Below, in pieces: positions 33,701 through 42,360 of a stretch of DNA of 64,000 nt (its first letter is position 1; every line of letters begins with the position of its first letter). The position numbers and the translations under genes are program-made. The DNA is from Lepturacanthus savala (lineage: Eukaryota; Chordata; Actinopteri; Scombriformes; Trichiuridae), in assembly GCA_030544235.1 (NCBI GenBank), contig CM060470.1, positions 28,365,598-28,429,597 on the forward strand. The letters are read 5' to 3'. The notes beneath the pieces are model-generated. The model worked only from the letters and a program-made list of their open reading frames with translations, did not search any database and was not told where the DNA came from.

Positions 33701-35335
33701 CACATTAAACCAGTTAGGCCAGGGGCATTATTCAGAAATGTAAAACAAATACAGCGATTCAGTTAAATAAATTCATAATCAATAAATTCAAATCAATTCA
33801 ATAAGAGACGCACTCAGACTTGTCGCTCCGTGCTAACGGCACAGACAGACACCGAAACAGCGTAGATTACACTGAAATGAGCCACTGGAATTGTTGCAGC
33901 ACTCGGATAATGTAACTAATGTGACTTTAGTACATCGTTTTCTTTATTTAACATGGGAGTTTGACAGGGAGCTTCTTCTCCTTTTTTAACGGAACGCCGT
34001 TCCGGTCGTCAATCTTTTAACGGAGTGTAGTTCCGGACAGTTCCGGTTCACTTTCACCCCTGAGCTCGCCACCATTGATACTCATAATTAATTGCGTTAA
34101 ATTTTTTACCGCATAGATTCTCAGAAAACCAACCAGACCCAGAATTCATGATAGCACACTCTTATAAATATCAGTGTCTGCTGTTGACTTTACAAACTCA
34201 AAACTCAAAAATGATGAAAAATGTCATATTATTTCAATTTGATTATATGATTTTTGGAGATAGTTTCACACAAGAAATTGTGATTACAATTGAATTAATT
34301 GCACAGCCTTATATATTGCAAGTCTTATGAACACAAAAAATCCATAACACAAGTTTGATGAGGGGCGACACGGTGGCGCAGGGGTTAGCGCTGTTGCCTC
34401 ACAGCAAGAAGGTCGCAGGTTCAAGACCTCCTTGGTCCTGGGTCTGGGACCTTTCTGTGTGGAGTTTGCATGTTCTCCCCGTGTCTGCGTGGGTTTTCAC
34501 CAGGTACTCCGGCTTCCTCCCACAGTCCAAAAACATGCTGAGGTTAATTGGAGACTCTAAAATGCCCGTAGGTGTGAGTGTGTGAGTGAATGGTGTGTGT
34601 GCCCCACGATTGGCTGGCGACCATCTGGGGTGTATCCCTGCCTCTCGCCGTAACGTGCTGGGATAGGCTCCAGCAGACCCCTGCGACCCTAATGAGGAAT
34701 AAGCAGGTATAGAAAATGACTGACTGACAAGTTTGATGATTTCTTTTTTTAAACTGTTGAACTTTCGACAGTCCTGTCAATTAATGACTGTATGAATTAT
34801 TATTTAATTTTGTCTTGTTTCAGACTTTCTGAATTACGGTGAGTTTGAAAACATGGTAGTAAAATAGTAAAATATTTTAGTTTTGCTGCTGTAGCTGACA
34901 TATCTATTTAGTCCTGTAGTTTAAAGTGGAGCTCTACTTCTTTAGTTCAGTGTAACCTTTGTGTTAACAGCTGAGCAACTTGAGTTGATCTGCTCTGACG
35001 CCTCCTAATCGTCCTGCTCCGTGTTTCCAGTGAAGAGCCGGAAGCCGTCTCTGGGCGACCTGATCCTGCGTCACACCAACAGTCCGACCCGGGCCCGCCA
35101 TGCCGCCCAGCTGGCTCTGGCCCATGTCCGGGACGGCGGCCAGTCCCTGCACAGCGCCCTGTTCCGCGGAGGGGGCGGGGCCTCGGGCTTGGAGAAGCAG
35201 GCGGAGGCGCTGCGGGTGAAGAACGCCGTCTATTGCGCCGTCATCTTCAGCGAGTTCCTCAAGGAGCTGGCCGCCCTCGCTCAGGAGCACGCTGTCTGTC
35301 TGCCGTTCCCCAACAGCCAGGAGCCGGAGGAGTAG
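13024..35335 (+). CDS. fhip1b: fhip1b, FHF complex subunit HOOK-interacting protein 1B (complete coding region)
   Basis: FHIP1B joins AKTIP/FTS and HOOK proteins in the FHF complex, which couples early endosomes to dynein (family knowledge). The coding exons are 13360-13488, 18010-18411, 20084-20314, 24257-24502, 25449-25616, 26419-26498, 27691-27857, 29692-31032, 31931-32109, 33050-33209, optional 34824-34838 and 35031-35335. All have GT-AG borders and compatible phases, giving 1,140 aa with the microexon or 1,135 without. Family landmarks include MSWLSRL, DPETCLMVFENHW, VLATGLSALYSSLPRKIEV, EFCNAVVQVAHPL, GFLVPVMGPALHK, STAYLDLFLRS, GPFMMVLFSKLENMLQNS and LRVKNAVYCAVIF. Human FHIP1B is about 970 aa; the extra length is in the exon 9 linker. 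The former name is fam160a2. Confidence 0.95.
13577..13901 (+). mobile_element. TTAA-flanked MITE (piggyBac-like), copy B
   Basis: Begins CCCTCTATTGCAT and ends ATGCAATAGAGGG followed by TTAA. It contains the 16-bp palindrome GTTGCCATATGGCAAC near the left end. The left flank TAAA is probably a mutated TTAA. Confidence 0.7.
14150..14505. mobile_element. Short terminal-inverted-repeat element
   Basis: The left end (acagtc, then TTTCTGTTGCCAAGGAAACA) and the right end (GTTTCCATGGCAACAGAAA, then gactgt) are inverted copies of about 35 bases with a few mismatches. No coding capacity. Confidence 0.5.
15671..16012 (-). mobile_element. tRNA-promoter SINE, copy 1
   Basis: About 342 bp in minus orientation, flanked by a perfect 13-bp duplication GCTAATTATTACA (15658-15670 and 16013-16025). 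It shares box B GGTTCAAGACC with copies at 34362, 40137 and 60875. The head is slightly truncated, so box A is missing in this copy. The tail is a GACT repeat. Confidence 0.88.
17100..17820 (+). repeat. Long dispersed repeat with internal tandem units
   Basis: Contains GATATCAGGTAAAATGG, repeats of GATTAGTTTATGRWTTCTAT and AACCAGCTGTTTTATGATTC. The same blocks occur in inverse order at 38690-39390, and parts at 1-310 and 3955-4800. Confidence 0.65.
18010..18411 (+). CDS. fhip1b: fhip1b exon 3
   Basis: 134 codons, phase 0 both ends (tccccag|GTGTCC; AATCAG|gtgaag). It encodes VSWVLEQHEPSSSSDDLTAV, RNHTDQMLCLLAEERP, LLKLFEMLIGQSQQPLLQH and NSLVLLLNQ. This is the start of the alpha-helical RAI16-like/FHIP domain. 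The exon is GC-rich against AT-rich introns. Confidence 0.95.
18412..20083 (+). other. fhip1b intron 3 (contents)
   Basis: Apart from the compound microsatellite I see only AT-rich unique-looking DNA, including two TTTAACCCATTTAAGCC phrases near 19310 and 19360. Confidence 0.45.
18675..18842. repeat. Compound (TA)/(TATC) microsatellite
   Basis: A mixture of TATC and TA units about 170 bases long in fhip1b intron 3. Confidence 0.95.
20084..20314 (+). CDS. fhip1b: fhip1b exon 4
   Basis: 77 codons, phase 0 (ccatccag|GTCTGT; TGCCCG|gtgggt). It encodes VCVSMARQPVVLEMLF, LLIFSLLVPFIHRDGAIGQQ, ARDALLLVMAAS and AENSYFCP, all close to the human protein. Confidence 0.95.
20475..20970. mobile_element. 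Terminal-inverted-repeat element carrying AAGATGGCCGCC
   Basis: The left end (ATCATAGATATACATAATAA, then AGGCTAG) is an inverted match to the right end (CTAGCCTTTCTATGGATATC, then TATGATTCCCAT). Inside, CTGGCGGCCATCTTGC (20551-20566 region) and AAGATGGCCGCCAG (20875 region) mirror each other. Confidence 0.6.
21487..21733 (+). mobile_element. Degenerate SINE-like repeat
   Basis: Opens GGCCGGCTGTGGCTGAAAGG, resembling a polymerase III A box. It continues with GTGTGAATGGGTGAATGAA and the common fish SINE ending GTAAAGCACTTAGTGGTCAG then CTATACAAATGCAGGCCATT. The B box is decayed. Confidence 0.6.
22875..23532 (+). repeat. hAT-like non-autonomous repeat, copy 2
   Basis: Left end GTGTCCAACCCAAGGTCCGG with GGACCAAATCTGGGCC; right end GGCTCTTTGAGGGAAACCAC through CTGAGTTTAACTCC. 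The inner part (23085-23532) is nearly identical to 7489-7905. Confidence 0.6.
23860..23975. repeat. Fragment related to the 20475-20970 element
   Basis: Contains CCCTGTAGCAAGATGGCCGC and AGTCTGTGCTGTAACTTAGC, the reverse complement of the 20495-20610 block. Confidence 0.6.
24257..24502 (+). CDS. fhip1b: fhip1b exon 5
   Basis: 82 codons, phase 0 (ctcctcag|GTGCTG; CATAAG|gtagga). It encodes VLATGLSALYSSLPRKIEV, DDWHALRREDWMGV, SLEFCNAVVQVAHPLV and GFLVPVMGPALHK, the most conserved part of the FHIP domain. Confidence 0.96.
24815..24895 (-). promoter_or_regulatory. Candidate antisense first exon with ETS site
   Basis: On the minus strand an ETS core CCGGAAGT (24887-24894) is followed about 70 bases later by a consensus donor GACCAG|gtaaga (exon end 24815). 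Between them lie GCTGCTGCTGCAGCATCGTG and no stop-free frame of note. It lies in fhip1b intron 5, opposite to fhip1b. It could equally be a chance arrangement or a repeat. Confidence 0.25.
25449..25616 (+). CDS. fhip1b: fhip1b exon 6
   Basis: 56 codons, phase 0 (gtttctag|TCGTCG; TCAAGG|gtgtgt). It encodes SSVDEMIASTAYLDLFLRS, LLKTFLRFILLHRHDNDTIL and ISSNSR. The donor gtgtgtgac is weaker than the others. Confidence 0.95.
26419..26498 (+). CDS. fhip1b: fhip1b exon 7
   Basis: An 80-nt exon (tgttgcag|CTCTGC; CTCAG|gtatgt) encoding LCMVSLSLFRTLLSLNCEDI then MLQLVL, with the Arg codon split AG|G. It was too short to stand out as a reading frame and was identified by homology and phase. Confidence 0.95.
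26625..27389. mobile_element. Degraded Tc1/mariner element
   Basis: The left end AAGCATCCACACCCCTTATG with TTACAACCACAAACTTAAAT and the right end GGGATTTAATACTTTTGTAA then GGCACTGTA are typical Tc1-like inverted termini. The interior near 27120-27260 retains wording of the transposase C-terminal catalytic block, broken by stops and deletions. It lies in fhip1b intron 7. Confidence 0.7.
27691..27857 (+). CDS. fhip1b: fhip1b exon 8
   Basis: 167 nt (gtattag|GTATCT; GGCAAAG|gtgagc). It encodes YLLPCTHVMLSQRRAIRETD, MYGKSADKFLALIPECCR and EEPVFWGK, with codons split at both borders. Confidence 0.95.
28046..28732. mobile_element. Tc1-like element, copy 1 (non-autonomous)
   Basis: Ends TACTGTTCAAAATAATAGCA and CTGTTATATTGAACACAACT then GTA are inverted. 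The interior (ACCAGAAGTTGGTTGAGTCC, GATGTGAAGCAGGTCTCAGA) matches the copy at 48394-49044. It lies in fhip1b intron 8. Confidence 0.7.
29250..29500 (-). mobile_element. TTAA-type MITE, copy C (truncated)
   Basis: Begins CCCTCTATTGCATGAAATAT after TTAT, then AGTCTCAGGATAGTTTCATG and ATATTTGCATATTGTTG. The far terminus is missing. Confidence 0.65.
29692..31032 (+). CDS. fhip1b: fhip1b exon 9 (long disordered linker)
   Basis: A 1,341-nt exon (cttcctgcag|TCCTGA; TACACAG|gtcagt). It begins VLNSPSSESPARPSTPSRL, contains DYLKDARRGIELCSWACRDW and SAPYDGENPSP, which match the human protein, then runs through Ser/Pro/Gln-rich low-complexity sequence. An acidic segment, EAFTQELRELEDLV, matches the human GFGQELRELE segment. 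The ends return to conserved sequence. The linker is markedly longer than in human FHIP1B and accounts for the larger protein. Confidence 0.94.
31085..31375 (-). repeat. hAT-like repeat, copy 3 (internally deleted)
   Basis: Inverted version of the 22875-23532 family: CAAAGAGCCAATTATAAAGA with ATAATTGCCTCTCCATTC, ending AGATTTGGCCCCAGGGCC. It starts only about 50 bases after the exon 9 donor. Confidence 0.6.
31385..31575. mobile_element. hAT-like MITE
   Basis: Inverted ends TGGTCCTAAAGGGCCAGTGT and ACCGGCCCTCCAGGACTGGA, with inner GATTTTTGTTCTAACCA and TTGGTTGGAACAAAAGCCTG. This is a widespread fish MITE pattern. Confidence 0.65.
31931..32109 (+). CDS. fhip1b: fhip1b exon 10
   Basis: 179 nt (gtctgcag|GTCCGT; ATCCAG|gtaggt). 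It encodes GPFMMVLFSKLENMLQNS, YVNILLTGIVAQLACYPQP and LLNTNMVFQPSVKSLIQ. It is very close to human. Confidence 0.96.
32158..32722 (+). mobile_element. TTAA-type MITE, copy D
   Basis: A diverged left end CGTCCAATGTATAGTGTTGC is followed by CTAAAAAGCTGTGATATAA and GGCTTTTATTTTGG. The right end TGTAATAGAGGG is followed by TTAA at 32723-32726. Confidence 0.7.
33050..33209 (+). CDS. fhip1b: fhip1b exon 11
   Basis: 160 nt (gtccccag|GTTCTG; CTGG|gtgaga). It encodes VLGSVKNRIEAFAASHEDF, MLKKAQQYLVARGKVDW and LRRSDSL, ending one base into a codon that either the microexon or the last exon can complete. Confidence 0.95.
33450..34312. mobile_element. Composite of hAT-like MITE fragments
   Basis: Starts AGTGCTGTCAGCCGATTAAA and, at 34085-34115, shows AATTAATTGCGTTAAATTTT, a familiar inverted end pair. 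It is followed by a fragment (34190-34312) matching 12900-12996. It fills most of fhip1b intron 11. Confidence 0.5.
34362..34726 (+). mobile_element. tRNA-promoter SINE, copy 2 (most complete)
   Basis: A 365-bp element with box A TGGCGCAGGGG and box B GGTTCAAGACC 33 bases apart, tail GACTGACTG, and a perfect 13-bp duplication ACAAGTTTGATGA (34349-34361, 34727-34739). It lies in fhip1b intron 11, about 100 bases before the microexon. Confidence 0.9.
34824..34838 (+). CDS. fhip1b: fhip1b candidate 15-nt microexon
   Basis: ACTTTCTGAATTACG is preceded by a pyrimidine-rich acceptor (gtcttgtttcag) and followed by the donor gtgagttt. Inclusion turns DSL-VKSRKPS into DSL-DFLNY-VKSRKPS; skipping also keeps frame (split codon G|TG in both cases). 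This phase compatibility makes it a plausible alternatively spliced microexon. The human reading I recall lacks these residues, so inclusion is uncertain. Confidence 0.6.
35031..35335 (+). CDS. fhip1b: fhip1b last coding exon
   Basis: The acceptor is tgtttccag|TGAAGA. It encodes VKSRKPSLGDLILRHTNSPT, RARHAAQLALAHV, EALRVKNAVYCAVIFSEFLK and ELAALAQEHA, ending NSQEPEE-TAG. Conserved C-terminal residues match human FHIP1B up to its divergent tail. Confidence 0.95.
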
Positions 35336-35820
35336 AAACCTCCTCTACTGATGATGGAGGAGACTGACACTGGTCTGAGTGTCTGACAGGACAGACAAAA
35401 GCAGGTTTTTGTACCAAAATCATTATAGGATACCTATAGGACTGGAAAGATTTTACTCATCTGTAAACTTTTATGATATTGTGCATATCATGTATTATAT
35501 TTACATTCTATACACAGAAAATCTCAGTAGATAGCTGCAGATTTGGGATCTTGTACATACATACCATGTGATGGTAAAAAAAAAGTGACAAAGTAAAGCC
35601 ACAGGTAAAAGAACTAGGTGCACATGTTGGTGCTAGTCGATGCTCTTTATGTTTGAAGCTGTGCTTTCAGGCGGCACAGTCTTCCTCAACCAACCTATGA
35701 CTGACCAAAAGTAGTTTGGCGTTGATAGCGTAGGCGAGTCCTTCAGCTTCGGCCATATTTGTACGATAAGCTCATGTTTGCTTTTCGTCCTGCCAGTAAT
35801 AAAACTGGTGGAGCTCAATC
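35336..35820 (+). terminator. fhip1b: fhip1b 3' UTR with candidate poly(A) signal
   Basis: An AATAAA hexamer lies at 35798-35803, about 460 nt past the stop. It is the first canonical signal; longer 3' ends are possible, for example near 39580. Confidence 0.4.
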
Positions 35821-37142
35821 TTATTGCAAGAAACCAGTGAGAAGGGAAAGATTAGTGTTTTTATTGGGAGTATTGGCATGATTTCAATTCTATTTTAAAG
35901 TGAAAGTCCTTGAGGCATTTAATAATTTTTCTTTACACAGATATTTTTTGTTTAGCTGTGAGCTAAACACAACAAAAAAAAAAACAAGAAGTGATCTCTG
36001 TTTGGATTCTTCCGTTTTTTATTTCCCCTGCTTCAACGTTTTGTCTTTTTCAGGCTGAACTGAACACATGACCGTTCATCTCCGATACTTAACATGCTGC
36101 TAGTTTTTTTAAACACTAACCCGTTTTTTTAATAGCTAGGATCTGTTAATTTGACCATGAGGTACAGAGTATAAATGTGTGTGAGGATGTGGAGGAACGT
36201 GGTCGCCATTTAATTTATTTTGGTGTTTGAATGAAGGTGCAGCCACACAGTGTTAACGGCATTTTGCCGAGACAAAATATTCACTTTCAGCTCTGGTGTC
36301 AACATTTAAGCATCTATTGTTTGTTGTTTGTATGGCAGCTTTATGTTACAGGTATTTCATTTCTTAATCATTCATTACCATTTTCAAAAACTGCACAGGA
36401 AATAGAATGATTAGGAAGTTACAGACCTGTAAAATACAGCTGACCCAGCTTTTTGTGAAATAATGAGGTTTTTTTGCACATTCTCTCCTCTCTAGAGAAC
36501 CTGCTTGCCATCCTCAAAAAGTCTTACATCTGAAAACTGAAATAGACATGTGAACATGCCATCTTTTTTTCCTTCATATTTTTTTTTCAAGTATCTTGTG
36601 ACTTTCTCAACAAGTTGAGGGTCTTCCCAACTTGTCAAAGCCATAGCAACAGTGGTTTGTCTTTGTAAATGTTCTCCATCACTGCTGTAACTCACTTTTC
36701 TATGGGATTTATAGATAGATTTTTCTAACACCCCCACCGTTTGTTTTTTAAGTACCATGTGAAAGATTTTTCTGCATGCCAGTTAAAACCAGGTTTATAA
36801 TCACATGTAGTGTAGGCTGAGTTTTATTGGTTTGAGCTCAAACTATGTGCCACGCAGTAGTGTTTAGTGGTAGGTGAGTTGTTCAGCTGCAGCTGATTAA
36901 TTGATAGAGAAATCATCTGTATTTTAGCCACTGCCCTTCCATCCGTCCATCAGGTCACAAACCAAACGTATTGGCTCTTTCACCTCACTTTAAGTTCAAG
37001 AATGTTTCTATATAACCATCAGTTCTGTTGAACTCTGTGTTCCATAGGTCTCATACATCAGTTGCCTGTATTTCTGTATTTTCTGTAGTTCTGTGACACA
37101 TTGATGGACACACACAAGACAATCCCTCTGAATTCCTGTATG

Positions 37143-37290
<148 letters not shown>

Positions 37291-38689
37291 ACACAAAATT
37301 CAGAATAGGACAGAGTTGTGTTTCTGAGGCTCAGCTCAGTTCCTCAGTGTTCTACAGCTCTGATTGTCAGCATTGGTCCTGTGCTACTGATTGTTTTTAC
37401 CCATTGCGTTTTATTACTTGAATTTCACTTTTTAAGAATACAAAGATGTAGATAAATTGTAGACACTGACATTCTAAACAATGCAGACATTTAAACATAG
37501 AATTCAGATATAACAAAGGCTTTGTGAGTTGTTTTCCTAGTTGAACGGCAGCAAACAGCTTCCTCTGCTGGTGGGTCAGTGAACCAGAGCAGTCAGGCTG
37601 ACATTTAAACACCATCAGTGATCATATCAGACTGAATTCCAACTTAAAACTCTAATAATAATCTGTTCAAAACCTCCAAAACATATCCATGCTTGTGTTT
37701 AATAGATGTGTATTTCAGCCTCAGCTCAACACATCACTGCTCTGATACATTTGGTAAAATGTTGATTTTCAGACTAACAAAAAAGCAAGCAGTAAACCCA
37801 AAGCTAAGCTTCACAAAATGTTGTTTAATGTGTCACAGTTTTGCTGTTTTTTTGTTGTTGTTTTTAGGCAGATGTTTGAACACTACAACTCATATAATAG
37901 AATCTTTCAGGCGATTATTCAAATGTCATAAGTTTCTGTCTTTTCTATATTGGAAGGTACATGCATCAAACAGCCAAAGCGTTGACCATCTCTGACTCTC
38001 ACTTGAACATCCTGACAAAACAAAAAGTCACAATCATGTTTTCAAATCACAAAGAGCAACATGAGCTTTCTCAGTTTGTGACACGGTTGCAAACACGGTT
38101 GGACACTTCATCTCTTCCAATAAGCTCCACTGTATGAATGCTGGCACAGTTTTGACTTTTTTATTTTTAACCTGAGCAATTTCATGTCCTGAAAGGGTCT
38201 CCGTTAGAATTTGCTCTTGACGCATTCTGTACAATTTGTGCCATGATTGATGTAGATTTTTCATGTGTTGCTTTGTAATTTTATCATAGGACATACAGCA
38301 TTTCTCTTTTCCCCCCTTCCTCTTTCTTTGATAATCTTTGACTTTTCCCTCTGACATTTCTCCCTTGCGATCTATGCAAAACATGCTCTGGTTTCCCCTC
38401 ATTTTAAAGCAGACAAGATGACTCATGTAATGTGTAAATACTGTTTAAAAAAAAAAAGCAATGCGTGAAAAATGCTGAGGTCTGTGACATAACCACCAAG
38501 ACAGTATGAAAAATCATGCTCCAGTAAATGTAATGATGAATGTTATTAGAAATATTTTTCTATATTTTGAAATCATTAGAGAAAAAAGGACAAAATTACA
38601 TTGTGGGAGAAAAAAGCTGTCAGAAGAACACTACAAAGGGAATGTTTTTATTAATTTATAAATTCTTTGCCTAGCAATACCTCATGTGT

Positions 38690-39390
38690 CCTGGTGTCCT
38701 TTCTTTGTTATCCCATGTCTGTATGAAGTGAACATCATCTATGCAGAATCATAAAACAGCTGGTTCCCAAACTTTTTGGCTTGTGTTTTAAGAAACATCT
38801 GCTCATTATCATGAATGATGCTCTCAGTGAGGAGATGAAAATTTTCTACATAAGAAAAGTATCAGGAGACCCATCAGATATCCTCAGGGTAGGAACTGCT
38901 GTGATCATCTGGAAAGTAATAAAAATATGTGTATTAACATGTTAACAACCTGTAGAAACATTACTAGTTTCCAGATTGCAGTGACTGTTTATATAGGTTG
39001 ATATCAGGTAAATTTGACCATTTTATGGTAAATCGCTTGGGACAATAACACCAAATATACCTTTTCTATGTATATTTATAATTAATAGTGACTGTCTCTG
39101 ATCATTTTGTGTTGGAATTATCTGATAATATATAATTAAGCAGGCCCTATAAATCTGTAAATATTCGTAATAAACCATTTTTTCATGAGTGGTTTCAGGT
39201 AAAATGGGTTTGGATAGATTTGTCATGCCAGGCTACTGACCATGAACATTACTGGTTCAGTCTAGATTTGAAGTATTGTCTCACCACCATAGAAACCATA
39301 AACTAATCACATCACCATAGAAACCATAAACTAATCACATCACCATAGAAACCATAAACTATTCAAATCCTGAAATCTTACCTGATATCA
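38690..39390 (-). repeat. Long dispersed repeat, inverse copy of 17100-17820
   Basis: Shares CATAAAACAGCTGGTTCCCA, ATGATGCTCTCAGTGAGGAG and three tandem copies of ACCATAGAAACCATAAACTA near 39288-39362. Confidence 0.7.
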
Positions 39391-40136
39391 CCCTACACAG
39401 TAACATCTTAACAGGTTGTATTAGAAGTATCCTGTTGATATTATTCTGGTTTCAGAATCCAGGAGAAGCTCTGTGATTCTGGGAAACAACAAGGTAAATC
39501 TGATAAAAAAAAGCCTCATAAAGCTGTATCCATGTTTCTCATCTGTTTCTGCTGCATCTGTTACCTTGTGTAGGAGCTAAATAAAGATATAAAAATATAT
39601 AATAAGCAGCGTAACAATGATGTCTGGCACTAATAATATACAGAGTGCTTCTCATCTTCCATTACTGGTGAAGAGATGGAGAAGAAAACTGGAGTGGTGA
39701 ATACTTTAGAGTCCAGGTGGCCATGTTGGCAATCAAAGCTGGTCCAGCATCAGCTGATGATTGGAGAAGATGTGGACGAGGAGCTGATGAGCACATGATG
39801 ATTCCATTAGAAACATGGGTGCTGATACCAGCAGTAGAAGCGTTTGGGCAGCAACTCAGCCCTGAAGCGGAAAAACCAGGTGATGCTGTGGTATTAGTAG
39901 GGTGAAGAGGTCGCCATCTTTCTGCAGAGTCAATCACTACAGACCTCTGACCTTCAGATCAGCTCTATAACAGTGCACAGAGAGAATGAGTTGAGATTAA
40001 TTCAGTCCCCTAACGATGGTCCTGGTGGATGGAAAGAAAGGCTCCAGACTCCACTTGAATTGTATAAAAAGACTTAACATGCATCATTAGATCTGTAAAC
40101 TTGTCTTCTCCTTTTAGGGTAAAATATCCTATGGAT

Positions 40137-40477
40137 ATGGGCGACACAGTGGCGCAGGGGTTAGCGCTGTTGCCTCACAGCAAGAAGGTCGCAGGTTCAA
40201 GACCTCCTTGGTCCCTCCTTGGGACATTTCTGCGTGGGTTTTCACCAGGTACTCCGGCTTCCTCCCACAGTCCAAAAACATGCTGAGGTTAATTGGCAAC
40301 TCTAAATTGCCCGTAGGTGTGAGTGTGTGAGTGAATGGTGTGTGTGCCCCACGATTGGCTGGTGACCATCTGGGGTGTATCCCTGCCTCTCGCCGTAACG
40401 CGCTGGGATAGGCTCCAGCAGACCCCTGCGACCCTAATGAGGAATAAGCAGGTATAGAAAATGACTGACTGACTGAC
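40137..40477 (+). mobile_element. tRNA-promoter SINE, copy 3
   Basis: Same head (box A TGGCGCAGGGG, box B GGTTCAAGACC) and GACTGACTG tail. It is shortened by an internal deletion after the box B region and flanked by the 12-bp duplication TATCCTATGGAT (40125-40136, 40478-40489). Confidence 0.9.
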
Positions 40478-40619
40478 TATCCTATGGATGAACTCAACTC
40501 CTTTCTGCATGAACTTTAACCTAAAGGAAGTAATTTACATGACAGTTGGTCTCACTGAGTCCAGCAGCTTCTAGTAAACATCACCCAGTTAGTTCTAAAC
40601 AGTTAAAATGCACAAGTCA

Positions 40620-41185
40620 CATGTGCAGGATGAACCCTGAGATTCCTGGGATTCTGGGTAAGTTTGACACAAAACATCTGTGTTCTATGAACCACTTTAC
40701 TATGTTCTTTTCAATGTACCACAGAGTTTCCATGGCCGAGCAGCTGCATCCAAGCTGTTCATCACCAAGTGCAATGCAAAGAGTTGGATGCAGTGGTGTA
40801 AAGCTGCTGCAGTGGAATCTTCTCCATCTGTTAAAGCTTTTCAGGAGCTGGGCTTGGCCCCTTAGTTCCAGTGAGAGGAACTGAGAATGCTTCAAGATAC
40901 CAAAACATTCTGGATGATTCCATGCTTCCAACTTGGTGGGAACAGTTTGGAGCTGGACCCTTCCTCTTCCAACATGAAGCAATATCCATGAAGACATGGA
41001 TGGACTTGACTGCCCTGACCTCAACCCAACAGAACACCTTTCGGGTGAATTAGAGTGGAAACTGAGAGCCAGGCCTTCTCATCCAACATCACTGTGTGAC
41101 CTCACAAATGCACATCTGGAAGAATGGTCAAACATTCCCATGAACACACTCCTAAACCTGGTGGACAGCCTTTCCAGATGAGTTG
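40620..41185 (+). pseudogene. Tc1/mariner transposase remnant
   Basis: Translated fragments in shifting frames read YQNILDDSMLPTWWEQFGAG, then MDGLDCPDLNPTEHLSGELE, RARPSHPTSLCDLTNAHLEE and LLNLVDSLSR. These are the C-terminal half of a Tc1-family DDE transposase. Frameshifts and missing N-terminus show it is dead. Confidence 0.85.
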
Positions 41186-41771
41186 AAGCTTTTATAGCTG
41201 TAAAGGGTGGACAGATGTCATATTAAACCCCAGACAATAGGAATGGGATGTCACTTACATTCATGTCACCATATTCATATAGTGAGTAAATACTTTTGTC
41301 ATTGTAGTTTATCTTGTTTAGACTGTATCAATTATGACACAACTCAAAACCAGGATATAAAAGAGCACAGAAAAATATGTAGGATGTTGGTGGCCAGTAG
41401 AAATTAAACATTGAGTCATTTAAATGAAAATGGATTACCAACAACCCTTCACAGATCAGAGATCTGCTAGTTCCAGCTTCATATGTGAATCATATTTCTC
41501 TATTTCTCTATTTCTCTATTCATCTATTTCTCATTTAGTTTTATATTGTCTGTTGGACATATGGAGGAATATTTAAACATCACATGGTCTGGTCTGGTTC
41601 TGACATTATATAGACCAAACAATCATCAGTAGGGTAAATTAATAATTGATGAATATCCCTCTCACCAGCTCATCACATCAATGTTTCATGCAGAGGTCCA
41701 TGTAGACCCCGTCCAGACCACAACAGGATCAATCCACCATTTTAGAGCACAGTAACCACAAGTTACCATAA

Positions 41772-42203
41772 CCCTCTATTGCATGAAATATTACTGAGAT
41801 ATGGTAAAACATGTTTTTATTACTTACTTGGCCTAAATAGATATATCTAAGAAATATATATTTAAGAAGTTGTAAACATAGTCTCAGGATAGTTTCATGC
41901 TATGTAAGTCAATGGGACTCCATTAGGTTGTATACACTAGGAATTGTATATATTTGCATATTGTTGCTATATGGAAACAAATATATTTTAGCATATTAGA
42001 AAAAAAATGTATTAAAAAATGTCATTAACATGGTTATGAAACAATGATACTCATATGTCAAATATCCATGAGAAAACAGGATATCCTGGTCATGTGACCT
42101 CATAGACATACAATAGTATGTCCTTCAAAAATAAAATCCTCCTTTTCACACCTAACTGTAAAAACATAGATTATATATCACAGCTCTTAGGAAAAATAAG
42201 GAT
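41772..42203 (-). mobile_element. TTAA-type MITE, copy E
   Basis: Starts ATAA-CCCTCTATTGCATG and carries AGTCTCAGGATAGTTTCATG, TTTGCATATTGTTGCTATAT and AAAATCCTCCTTTTCACACC. The far end is lost or diverged around 42203. Confidence 0.65.
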
Positions 42204-42360
42204 AAACCAGGCAAAACTAAACCTAAAACCATTGAAGCTGTGTTCCACATCAAGGTTAAACACTAATTTCAGCAGCCTCTGAAACACACAGTGCTGTTCT
42301 AAGCACATCCAGTAGTAAACAGCAGGAAGACTACCAATAACCACAGATGCACAGTCTCAG

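Noticed and set aside
35633..35818. Minus-strand segment with ATGGCCGAAGCTGAAGGAC and a possible donor
   Set aside because: The frame ends after about 24 codons and it overlaps the fhip1b 3' UTR; evidence is too thin.
36492..36758. 88-codon minus-strand frame downstream of fhip1b
   Set aside because: No family resemblance; it may overlap an extended fhip1b 3' UTR. Not reported as a gene.
38034..38426. 130-codon minus-strand frame, Lys/Met rich
   Set aside because: No recognisable family, no splice partners and composition like its AT-rich surroundings. A lineage-specific gene cannot be excluded, but nothing supports it.
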